Assembly: GCA_021812865.1 (NCBI GenBank)
Contig: JAKAMP010000220.1
Coordinates: forward strand, 1-5,709
Direction of reading: 5' to 3'
Length of the DNA stretch: 5,709 nucleotides
DNA from: Bacteroidota bacterium
GTDB lineage: Bacteria > Bacteroidota > Bacteroidia > Bacteroidales > JAAYUG01
A model generated the notes under the pieces. The model was not told where the DNA came from. It saw nothing but the letters and a program-made list of their open reading frames with translations, and made no database searches. This document shows, piece by piece, positions 1 through 5,709 of the stretch; positions within the stretch are counted from its first letter, which is position 1; every line of letters begins with the position of its first letter. A program made the translations under genes and the position numbers.

Positions 1-1
1 T

Positions 2-181
2 TTCCCGGTAAGAAAATTCATTGAAGAAAAAATCAAAAGCATTTTTGATCCCCTGTGCGTTGCCTTGCTGGGATATAGGGCAGGGAGCAGTTTCAACTGG
101 AACAATGCCGGTAAGACCGTGAAAGTTTTCATAAATGAGATTATGTTTCAGCCTGAAGCCAGCCACTTATATTATCTATAG
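2..181 (+). CDS. Possible C-terminal fragment of an unrecognised protein, cut by the left edge
   Basis: An open frame enters from the left edge in frame 2 and runs 59 codons to a TAG at 179-181. The translation begins FPVRKFIEEKIKSIFDPL and ends FQPEASHLYYL. The residue mix is protein-like: an amphipathic charged stretch, then an aromatic-rich tail. The 'KIKSIFDP' stretch faintly recalls the C-terminal 'iK..fDP' motif of FAD-linked oxidases, but the 'NPG' that should follow is absent, so I assign no function. It would converge tail-to-tail with the peptidase gene, which fits the terminator between them. A stop-free run of this length can arise by chance, so this is a weak call. Confidence 0.3.
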   Translation, partial: FPVRKFIEEKIKSIFDPLCVALLGYRAGSSFNWNNAGKTVKVFINEIMFQPEASHLYYL

Positions 182-283
182 TGAGATTCTGAGAATTCCT
201 AAATTTTTCTTTTTGATTTCTCCCTGTTCATAAGGCATAAAGCACTGCTGTATCATTCCTTTCCGGTTCTATGTTCTATCCTG

Positions 284-321
284 GTTTATAAACAGAAAAG
301 AGCGCCGGAGAAGCGCTCTTT
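284..321 (-). terminator. Rho-independent terminator after the peptidase gene
   Basis: Positions 297-305 (AAAGAGCGC) and 313-321 (GCGCTCTTT) form a perfect 9-bp stem with a 7-nt loop. Read on the minus strand, the stem starts 23 bp after the peptidase stop codon and ends in a U-rich stretch (CTCTTTTCTGTTT), as in an intrinsic terminator. The stem also has A's on one side and T's on the other, so it may stop transcripts arriving from the left as well, though the plus-strand tail is less U-rich. A short palindrome, GTTTATAAAC, sits at 284-293 in the tail. Confidence 0.8.
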
Positions 322-344
322 CAGTATCAACAATGACCCCCGGC

Positions 345-2606
345 CTATTTCGGTCCCGGAGGAAGATTGGTTTTCCAGAATTTATCCATAGTGTAATACA
401 AATGGCGGGTTGTACCTGCACGCTCGAAGATGCCGTGCGAACGCATAGGGTAAACCATGAGGGAGAACATTTTGTTGTTTTTCACCAGTTCATCGATCAG
501 CATTTCGCAACCCTGGTAGTGCACATTGTCGTCGCCCGTACCATGGACTACAAGCAGGTTGCCCTTGAGATTTGCAGCATAGGTGATTGGAGATCCCTTG
601 CGGTAACCTTCTTTGTTATCCTGGGGCAGTCCCATATAACGTTCCTGGTATATATCATCGTAAAGTCTCTCATCGGGAACGGAAGCCACGGCAATACCTG
701 TTTTGTATACCTCGGGATATCTGAACATGCAGTTAAGGGTTTGGGAACCGCCGCCGCTCCAGCCCCAGATGCCAATGCGATCGGGATCAATGAAATGATA
801 ACGTTCGATGAGTTTTTTAGTGGCTGCAGCCTGGTCGTGGCTGGCAAGGGTTCCCACTTCGCCATAAATGCATTTTCGCCATTCCCTGCCACGGGCAACA
901 TTGGCCCCGCGGTTATCGATGCTCATCACTATATAACCCTGTTGGGCCAGGTACTGGTTATAGGCATCGGAGCTCCAGTTATCCTGTACGGTAGAACCTG
1001 CAGGTTCGCCATAAATATTGAAGATCACGGGATACTGTTTGGTACTGTCGAAGCGGATAGGTTTGATCATCCATCCGTCCAGGATCACGTCGCCGATATC
1101 GACCCGGAAGAACTCCTTTGGCCTGAATCCGAGGGCTTCGTATGTTGCCTTCCCTTCCTTGTTGTCTTCATATACCTTGATGGTTTTATTGTCGGGAAGA
1201 GATACCAGGGACGAAACAGGAGGTGTGAGGTGATTCTGGAAGGTTTGTATGGCCAGTTTGGCACCCGGGGCAATGGAATAACTGAATTGTCCGTTGTCAT
1301 TGGCAGGGCTTACCCTTTCAGCATTGCCCTTCCCGTCAAGCCGGCTGCGGTACAGGTATCTTTGGGTGAAATTTACCGGTGAGGCATAGTAATATATGTA
1401 CCCGCCTTTTTCATCCACGGCCGATTCTCCCTGATCCTCAGGCCCCCTGCCCAGCGGAGTAACATCAAAATCTCCCTTAGTAATGAGTTTTACCTCTTTG
1501 CCATCGCGTGATACAAGATAAAAATGCCTCCATCCGTCGCGCTCACTCACCCAGGTAAAATATTTCTGGTTTTTGATCCAGCAAACGGCATCGTGTATGT
1601 CTACCCAGGCCTTGTCGGAATCTTCAAAAACCTTATTGACATTCATATTGGTCACATCGCCGATCCAGACAGAATTAGTATTCTGCAGGCGGTTCAGTTG
1701 CTGTACCATAACCTCGTTGCTGTTTGGGATGAACTCCATGCGGGCGAGATAATTGTTCCGCGGATCACCGGGTATGTTGAACCACCGGGGTTCTCCTCCA
1801 TCGGCAGAAACCACTCCAACCTTGACTGCCGAGTTGGTGGTCCCGGCCTTGGGATAGGGAATAAAAATGAGTTTGGGATAGATCGAATCGACATTATCGA
1901 TCAGCGTAAATACGCCGGTGCCTTTGGTGTCGCTTTGCCAAAAGGCTATATTCTTTCCATCGGGGCTCCAGCGGAAGCCATCGCGGCAGTCGAGTTCCTC
2001 TTCGTACACCCAGTCGAACGTTCCGTTAATGATGTTGTCGCCCCCGTCTTTTGTCACCTGGTTCACTTTGCCGGTGGCAAGATCTTCCACATAGATATTC
2101 TTGTTACTAACATAGGCCACCCTGCTGCCATCGGGAGAAAACTTGGCAAACATGAGGGTGGAAGGCTCAAGATTTTTGCCCAGCTGCTGCAGTTTGCCTG
2201 TAGCCAGGTTTAGCACCCAGTAATCCCCGCGGGTGTTGTACCGCCAAACCCTTTTTGAATTGGTAAAAATGAGCATTTCCTTTTTGTCGTTTGACCAGCT
2301 TGTTCCTTCCACCCGGAGAGGTTCCTTCATGCCTTCGGGTATGAACTTATCTCCGGTAACCAGTATGGTACGGGCTCCGGTAACTGCATCATACTTTACA
2401 ATGTCCATGGTGCGGGCTTCACGGTTCATTTCGTTTTTGATATAGCTTTTCCCGTCGTCCATCCATTCCACTCCGCCAAATCCGCGCATCCTGACAAGGC
2501 TTCTGCCCAGGGCATCATCGAGGGTAATATCTTCACCCCGCTTCAACTGGGCGAAGAGCAGGGTACCTGCCAACAGGAATAAACCCAATAGCAATGTTTT
2601 TCTCAT
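345..2606 (-). CDS. Exported S9B-family serine peptidase (dipeptidyl-peptidase-IV type)
   Basis: This is a 753-residue, full-length prolyl-oligopeptidase-clan enzyme expected to release dipeptides from peptide N-termini, acting after export. Residues 1-19 form a signal peptide (MRKT, then a Leu-rich core) with likely cleavage before Gln20. Residues about 50-480 form the DPP-IV N-terminal beta-propeller. It contains DWVYEEE at 198-204, whose last two Glu match the human DPP4 pair E205/E206 that holds the substrate amino group, and Arg122 in VWRY matches R125. Residues about 500-750 are the alpha/beta hydrolase domain. The triad is Ser617 (GWSGGG), Asp692 (GTGDDNVH) and His724 (MRSHG); the Asp-His spacing of 32 equals human DPP4. 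YQERYMGLP (653-661) is conserved. Two S1-pocket positions differ from DPP4 (Gly618 for Tyr631, Glu646 for Trp659), so the preferred P1 residue is uncertain. The ATG is fixed by the signal peptide; no Shine-Dalgarno is visible, which is usual in Bacteroidota. It lies 67 bp after the propeller gene, probably in one operon. Stop codon is TAG. Confidence 0.97.
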   Translation of the reverse strand: MRKTLLLGLFLLAGTLLFAQLKRGEDITLDDALGRSLVRMRGFGGVEWMDDGKSYIKNEMNREARTMDIVKYDAVTGARTILVTGDKFIPEGMKEPLRVEGTSWSNDKKEMLIFTNSKRVWRYNTRGDYWVLNLATGKLQQLGKNLEPSTLMFAKFSPDGSRVAYVSNKNIYVEDLATGKVNQVTKDGGDNIINGTFDWVYEEELDCRDGFRWSPDGKNIAFWQSDTKGTGVFTLIDNVDSIYPKLIFIPYPKAGTTNSAVKVGVVSADGGEPRWFNIPGDPRNNYLARMEFIPNSNEVMVQQLNRLQNTNSVWIGDVTNMNVNKVFEDSDKAWVDIHDAVCWIKNQKYFTWVSERDGWRHFYLVSRDGKEVKLITKGDFDVTPLGRGPEDQGESAVDEKGGYIYYYASPVNFTQRYLYRSRLDGKGNAERVSPANDNGQFSYSIAPGAKLAIQTFQNHLTPPVSSLVSLPDNKTIKVYEDNKEGKATYEALGFRPKEFFRVDIGDVILDGWMIKPIRFDSTKQYPVIFNIYGEPAGSTVQDNWSSDAYNQYLAQQGYIVMSIDNRGANVARGREWRKCIYGEVGTLASHDQAAATKKLIERYHFIDPDRIGIWGWSGGGSQTLNCMFRYPEVYKTGIAVASVPDERLYDDIYQERYMGLPQDNKEGYRKGSPITYAANLKGNLLVVHGTGDDNVHYQGCEMLIDELVKNNKMFSLMVYPMRSHGIFERAGTTRHLYYTMDKFWKTNLPPGPK

Positions 2607-2673
2607 ATCGCAAAATTTTAATGGTTGATGATCAGTTTTCTTCTTCTATGTAAGGTACAATGAATATTTCCCG

Positions 2674-5076
2674 TCAATCCCGTTCTCTCATCCCCGCTGC
2701 GGGTGATTCATCGGCAGAAGGGTCTTCGGTTATTTCAACAGATTTTTCATCTTTTCCTGAGGTGGTCTGCAGGGTTACGGTGTATCTGCCCGGTTCGACC
2801 ACTTTCTTTTCTTCTTCTTTTGCCTTTTCACCGGAAAGGTCCTTTTCAAGGGTTAAATCCCATTCTGAAATATTGAAACCAGCATCTCCGGTTTTGCGGA
2901 TTTCATGCACTACTTTACCCGTGGAATCCGAAATGGTGAGCGTATATTCACCGGTCTGCTTCAGAAAGAAAGGAATACTAATATCTTCGACTGCCCAGCG
3001 CCCGTAATCCTTGTCTTTTTTCGAAACCTTACCCTTATCGAGCGCATACAAGGCAACCGGTTTGGCTGTCATAGCCGAATCGAGCGACTGGATATAAGTA
3101 ACATCCATAGCATACATGCCGCGGCCATGAGTTGCAGCAACCATAATATTGTCGCGGGGGTGAATTACCAGGTCATGTACATAGGTAGTGGGCAAATCGC
3201 AAGGCAGGGTCATCCATGAGTTTCCCCCGTTGATACTCAGGTAAACGCCCCAGTCGGTCCCCGCATAAAGGATATTCCGGTTTTTGGGATCTTCCTGGAT
3301 TACGTTTACCGGTCCGCAGGGGATATTGGCGGTGATTTCGTGCCAGGTTTTCCCGTAATCGGTCGATTTCCATATCCAGGCCCTGAAATCCTCATCCCGT
3401 TTGCCGTTCTGGGCAACATAAACCGTGCTCTTGTCGTAAGCCGAGGCCACCACCCGGCTGATCCACTTTCCCGGAACAAGCCCGGCAGTAATCTCGGTCC
3501 AGTGCATGCCATAATCCCTGGTCACGTGCAGGCGCCCGTCGTCCGTGCCTGCATAGATCAGCCCAAACTGGAGGGGCGATTCGGAGATGGTGAAGAGGGT
3601 TTGGTAAGGTATATCGCCCGATTTCAATGAGTCATTATAGGTAAGGTCCGGACTGAGCTTTTCCCATGCATTGCCCATATTGAGCGAGCGGAACAGGAAG
3701 TTATTTCCGTAATAGAGTATCCTGGGGTTATGCGGACTGATGATAAACGGGGCAAGCCATTGAGCACGGTACGGAGGTTCATTCTTGCCTGCCCGGGGCA
3801 TGATGTCTTTGCGTTCATTGGTTTTAATATCTGTCTTGGCAAGGGATCCATAGAATTCTGCTGAATATACTATATCGGGATCGGTTGGATCGATGGCATG
3901 ATGATTGCCTTCCCATCCGGGCGCTCTTTCAAAAGCCACCGCAGGAATATGGTTTCTGCCGCCTGCAAGACTTACCGTGCCCCGGAAGCTTCCATGATCC
4001 TGGATGGAGGTATATACATGAAAAGGTGAAGCCATGTCGCAGCTTACTGTAAAATGCTGGGCAACAGGAATATTATCGGCAAAGGTGCGGAAGTTTTTTC
4101 CACCGTCATAGGAGATAGCCAGTCCTCCGTCGTTCACGTTTACCAGGTAATTTGAATTTTCAGGATCGATCCATAATCCATGATGGTCGGCATGGATGCC
4201 CCTGGCTTCGGTGAATGTTTTTCCCCCGTCGCCGGAAATATTCAGGTTGAGTCCCATCACGAAGATTCTGTTCTCGTTGTTGGGATCCACCCGCATCTGC
4301 CCGAAAACCCAGCCATAAGTCCCTCCCAGGTTCCGCATGTACCTGCCAGTATCGCTAACCTGGCGCCAGTGGTCGCCGTAATCATCCGAACGGAACACGG
4401 TAGCGCCTTTGATGGTTTTGCTTTTGGGACGTCCATAGGCATCTTTCTCGGTCACTTTCTCATTCGGGTTATACACTTCGTAGTTATCGACGAATGCATA
4501 CAGCACTTTTGGATTTGAACGGGCCAGATCAATGCCTATGCGCCCGCGGTAGCGCGCAGGAGGTAATCCGTTGCTGATGGGAGTCCAGCTCCTGCCTCCG
4601 TCTCGTGTGCGATAAATACCGCTTCCATCATAGCCGTCCTCATTACGGGGATCATTCCATTTTTTGCGGATTCTTTGCCAGGTGGCAGCATAAAGCACCT
4701 CGGGATTACCAGGATCCATTACCAGGTCGATGGCCCCGGTTTTATCGTTGATGAACAGCACTTTCTGCCAGTTTTTCCCTCCATCGGTGGTTTTGTATAC
4801 ACCGCGGTCAGGATTGTCGGCCCATTCACAACCAGAGGCGGCTATATAAACCGTGTTCGAATCGGTAGGAGAAACGAGGATACGCGATATGGTTGACGTG
4901 TTTGCCAGACCCATATTTTCCCAGGTTTTACCACCATCTTTTGTGCGGTACACTCCCGTTCCCGCATTGGAGCTCCTGAAAATATTCGCTTCGCCAGTGC
5001 CCACCCACAGGGTATTTTCATTATTGGGATCAAGGGCAATATCGCCGATTGCAGTGGATGCAGCCTGCTGGAACAC
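2674..5076 (-). CDS. C-terminal part (800 codons) of the Asp-box beta-propeller protein
   Basis: This piece carries most of the propeller protein. Asp-boxes (piece numbering) are at RTKDGGKTW 44-52, KTTDGGKNW 95-103, RTRDGGRSW 156-164, RSDDYGDHW 229-237, ISGDGGKTF 280-288, ISYDGGKNF 321-329, RSLNMGNAW 463-471, VTRDYGMHW 518-526, KSTDYGKTW 570-578 and LSINGGNSW 613-621. Between them lie family signatures HADHHGLWIDP (295-305), NDGG (315-318) and ATHGRGMYAMDV (648-659), the last closing the propeller region. Ten boxes over about 650 residues suggest two propellers, as in GH74 and sortilin folds, but I see no confident catalytic pair, so a glycosidase label is not justified. Residues about 695-785 look like an Ig-like C-terminal domain (PGRYTVTL) with a Lys/Glu-rich insert at 750-758. 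I see no clear type IX secretion C-terminal signal. The first possible start is GTG at 5076, six bases after the nonsense codon, with AAGGA about 14 bases upstream. A product from it would lack a signal peptide, so GTG is unlikely to be the natural start. Confidence 0.8.
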   Translation of the reverse strand: MFQQAASTAIGDIALDPNNENTLWVGTGEANIFRSSNAGTGVYRTKDGGKTWENMGLANTSTISRILVSPTDSNTVYIAASGCEWADNPDRGVYKTTDGGKNWQKVLFINDKTGAIDLVMDPGNPEVLYAATWQRIRKKWNDPRNEDGYDGSGIYRTRDGGRSWTPISNGLPPARYRGRIGIDLARSNPKVLYAFVDNYEVYNPNEKVTEKDAYGRPKSKTIKGATVFRSDDYGDHWRQVSDTGRYMRNLGGTYGWVFGQMRVDPNNENRIFVMGLNLNISGDGGKTFTEARGIHADHHGLWIDPENSNYLVNVNDGGLAISYDGGKNFRTFADNIPVAQHFTVSCDMASPFHVYTSIQDHGSFRGTVSLAGGRNHIPAVAFERAPGWEGNHHAIDPTDPDIVYSAEFYGSLAKTDIKTNERKDIMPRAGKNEPPYRAQWLAPFIISPHNPRILYYGNNFLFRSLNMGNAWEKLSPDLTYNDSLKSGDIPYQTLFTISESPLQFGLIYAGTDDGRLHVTRDYGMHWTEITAGLVPGKWISRVVASAYDKSTVYVAQNGKRDEDFRAWIWKSTDYGKTWHEITANIPCGPVNVIQEDPKNRNILYAGTDWGVYLSINGGNSWMTLPCDLPTTYVHDLVIHPRDNIMVAATHGRGMYAMDVTYIQSLDSAMTAKPVALYALDKGKVSKKDKDYGRWAVEDISIPFFLKQTGEYTLTISDSTGKVVHEIRKTGDAGFNISEWDLTLEKDLSGEKAKEEEKKVVEPGRYTVTLQTTSGKDEKSVEITEDPSADESPAAGMRERD

Positions 5077-5082
5077 GGGTTT

Positions 5083-5433
5083 TCAGGTTGTTCCTTCGTT
5101 TACGGTTTTCCACACTCCTCCCGAGGCCGTGGCCACATAGATGGTGTAATTTTCCCCTTTATGGGGAACAACGGCCACATCGGTCATTCGTCCACTGATG
5201 TTCGTCGGACCAATAAACTGCCAGGGAAGATTTTTAAAAAGGGATGAGTCATTCAAAGCCTGCTGCTTATCGAACGCTGCCAAACGCCGGGAAGCATCGA
5301 GTTTTGGCATTTCGTAAGCGGTTTTTTTCACCTTTCTGCCGGCTTGTCCGTATATTTCCGTTCCGGGAAGAAGGACACTCCCGGAAACGATCAGAAAAAG
5401 AAATGCCCGTAAGAATCTGCAAAGGGGGTTCAT
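5083..5433 (-). CDS. N-terminal part (116 residues) of the Asp-box beta-propeller protein, with signal peptide
   Basis: This piece starts at ATG 5433 and ends at the in-frame TGA. Residues 1-29 are a signal peptide: Arg at 6 and 9, a hydrophobic core around FLFLIVSGSVLL, then likely cleavage near YG|QAG. A charged linker follows (about 31-66). Residues 69-112 (LPWQFIGPTNISGRMTDVAV and VATASGGVWKT) are the typical opening strands of the first propeller in sortilin-like bacterial proteins. On its own the fragment holds less than one blade and a bit, so it could not fold into a working propeller. No Shine-Dalgarno is visible before the ATG; the start is chosen because it gives a complete signal peptide and is the only good one. 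It is the N-terminus of the downstream piece, not an independent gene. Confidence 0.75.
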   Translation of the reverse strand: MNPLCRFLRAFLFLIVSGSVLLPGTEIYGQAGRKVKKTAYEMPKLDASRRLAAFDKQQALNDSSLFKNLPWQFIGPTNISGRMTDVAVVPHKGENYTIYVATASGGVWKTVNEGTT

Positions 5434-5506
5434 GGCATTTGGATTTTGTATGAGTTACATGGATGCAGCGTTTCTGAATAACCTGATAAGGAATGCAATA
5501 CCCTTG

Positions 5507-5523
5507 CCGGAAAACTCTTCCGG
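5507..5523 (-). other. Perfect hairpin at the predicted 5' end of the propeller-gene transcript
   Basis: CCGGAA (5507-5512) and TTCCGG (5518-5523) pair perfectly around a 5-nt loop. No U-tract follows on either strand, so it is not a standard terminator. It begins about 6 bp after the candidate -7 box, so it could sit at the extreme 5' end of the mRNA, where stem-loops can protect against decay. The placement depends on the promoter call. Confidence 0.35.
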
Positions 5524-5528
5524 TCAGT

Positions 5529-5559
5529 CAAATATCAATAATTCCTTTCAGTTAACCAA
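5529..5559 (-). promoter_or_regulatory. Candidate Bacteroidota-type promoter for the two-gene unit
   Basis: On the minus strand, TTG (5559-5557), a 20-bp spacer, then GATATTTG (5536-5529) matches the Bacteroidota primary sigma consensus TTG-N19-21-TAnnTTTG except for the first base of the -7 box. Transcription would start near 5522, leaving an untranslated leader of about 90 bases before ATG 5433. I saw no exact TAnnTTTG on this strand in 5434-5709. The motif is short and degenerate, so a chance match is possible. Confidence 0.35.
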
Positions 5560-5627
5560 CAACCAGGGTCATACAAATGAAGGGGTGTGTCTGCAATATA
5601 TTGAAAATATGGCAGCTGCATTTCATC

Positions 5628-5709
5628 ATGAAGTATGCTGAAAAATGGTTTAGCCAGTCAGCTTCCCCGGAACACCAAAACACAAACAAGCCATACAGAA
5701 GGCTGCCAT
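5628..5709 (+). CDS. Possible start of a divergent gene, cut by the right edge
   Basis: An ATG at 5628 opens a frame that stays open for 27 codons to the edge and reads MKYAEKWFSQSASPEHQN and onward. The composition is plausible for a small soluble protein with a polar N-terminus, and I see no signal peptide. A divergent gene would share the 5434-5627 upstream region with the propeller gene. I recognise no family, see no ribosome binding site or matching promoter, and the frame is too short to exclude chance. Confidence 0.2.
   Translation, partial: MKYAEKWFSQSASPEHQNTNKPYRRLP

Larger units (their letters stand above)
2674..5433 (-). pseudogene. Asp-box beta-propeller (sortilin/VPS10-like) exported protein, interrupted by one in-frame TGA
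   Basis: Read through, this is one continuous frame of 919 codons plus a terminal TGA. It has a signal peptide, eleven Asp-box repeats and a C-terminal beta-sandwich-like region, a usual length for this family. The only lesion is TGA at 5085-5083 (codon 117). The flanking residues KTVNEGTT and KPVFQQ show that the missing residue is the closing Trp of the first Asp-box (S/T-x-D/N-x-G-x-x-W), so TGG to TGA is the simplest explanation. Frame and repeat spacing are kept on both sides. TGA is not read as Trp here: the neighbouring peptidase uses TGG freely, and this gene itself ends in TGA. The lesion is therefore a recent nonsense mutation, a base-call error, or a site of low-level read-through. 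Because the other 918 codons look intact, an error or very recent mutation is most likely. If it is an error, this is simply an intact CDS. Confidence 0.75.

Noticed and set aside
187..219. Possible plus-strand terminator: small inverted repeat ATTCT-G-AGAAT followed by T-rich AAATTTTTCTTTTT
   Set aside because: The stem is only 5 bp of mostly A/T pairs around a 1-nt loop, which could not form as written; the T-rich run alone is not enough.
333..1382. Long plus-strand open frame of 349 codons
   Set aside because: It lies entirely antisense to the hydrolase domain of the intact peptidase, including its catalytic residues. Its translation has no recognisable domain, signal or sensible start region.
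1524..2213. Plus-strand open frame of 229 codons
   Set aside because: It is antisense to the peptidase propeller domain; a shadow of a well-supported gene with no protein-family features.
2607..2673. Internal promoter or terminator between the two main genes
   Set aside because: Only an AT-rich leader, a purine-rich run and a TGATCA palindrome are present. The nearest TAnnTTTG-like string (AAATTTTG) sits a few bases before the ATG, too close to serve, and there is no stable stem with a U-tract.
2674..5076. Glycosidase or sialidase function for the Asp-box protein
   Set aside because: Asp-boxes are structural and occur in many non-enzymatic propellers. I could not identify a sialidase Arg triad/FRIP motif or a convincing GH74 catalytic Asp pair.
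5083..5085. TGA read as Trp (alternative code) or as selenocysteine
   Set aside because: TGG encodes Trp throughout both genes, and the propeller gene ends in TGA. The site is an Asp-box Trp, not a redox Cys/Sec position, and I saw no obvious selenocysteine-insertion hairpin just downstream.
5432..5641. Plus-strand open frame of 69 codons across the upstream region
   Set aside because: It overlaps the start codon, candidate promoter and hairpin of the propeller gene. It is short, has no ribosome binding site and no recognisable motif.

Overview
The window looks like a chromosomal piece of a Bacteroidota bacterium. The reasons are the protein families and the lack of Shine-Dalgarno sequences before the clear start codons. 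A TTG-N20-GATATTTG element also lies upstream of the first gene, close to the Bacteroidota promoter consensus (TTG, 19-21 bp, TAnnTTTG). Base composition is moderate and even, and I see no transposase, integrase, tRNA, rRNA, CRISPR array or phage gene.

Layout: almost everything lies on the minus strand, so it reads from right to left. First (5433 down to 2674) is a gene for an exported protein of about 919 residues made of Asp-box (BNR) beta-propeller repeats of the sortilin/VPS10-like, GH74-like type. It is interrupted at 5085-5083 by a single in-frame TGA that replaces the tryptophan ending the first Asp-box. After a 67-bp gap comes an intact gene (2606 down to 345) for an exported S9B dipeptidyl-peptidase-IV-type serine peptidase of 753 residues. 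A hairpin terminator follows 23 bp after its stop (297-321). The two genes are probably one transcription unit: same strand, short gap, no terminator between them, one terminator after the pair. A candidate promoter lies about 95-125 bp before the first start codon.

Edges: positions 2-181 (+) hold an open frame that may be the C-terminal end of a neighbouring gene converging on the terminator. Positions 5628-5709 (+) may be the first codons of a divergent gene leaving the window. Both are weak calls. Positions 182-296 and most of 5434-5627 look non-coding.

How the genes may work together: both products carry signal peptides and should act in the periplasm or at the cell surface. The peptidase would trim dipeptides from peptide N-termini during peptide uptake. 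The propeller protein has no visible catalytic centre and may be a binding or scaffold protein. A direct link between them is inference from gene order only. I did not find a convincing undescribed system. The observations most worth a second look are the nonsense codon in the propeller gene and the altered S1 pocket of the peptidase.
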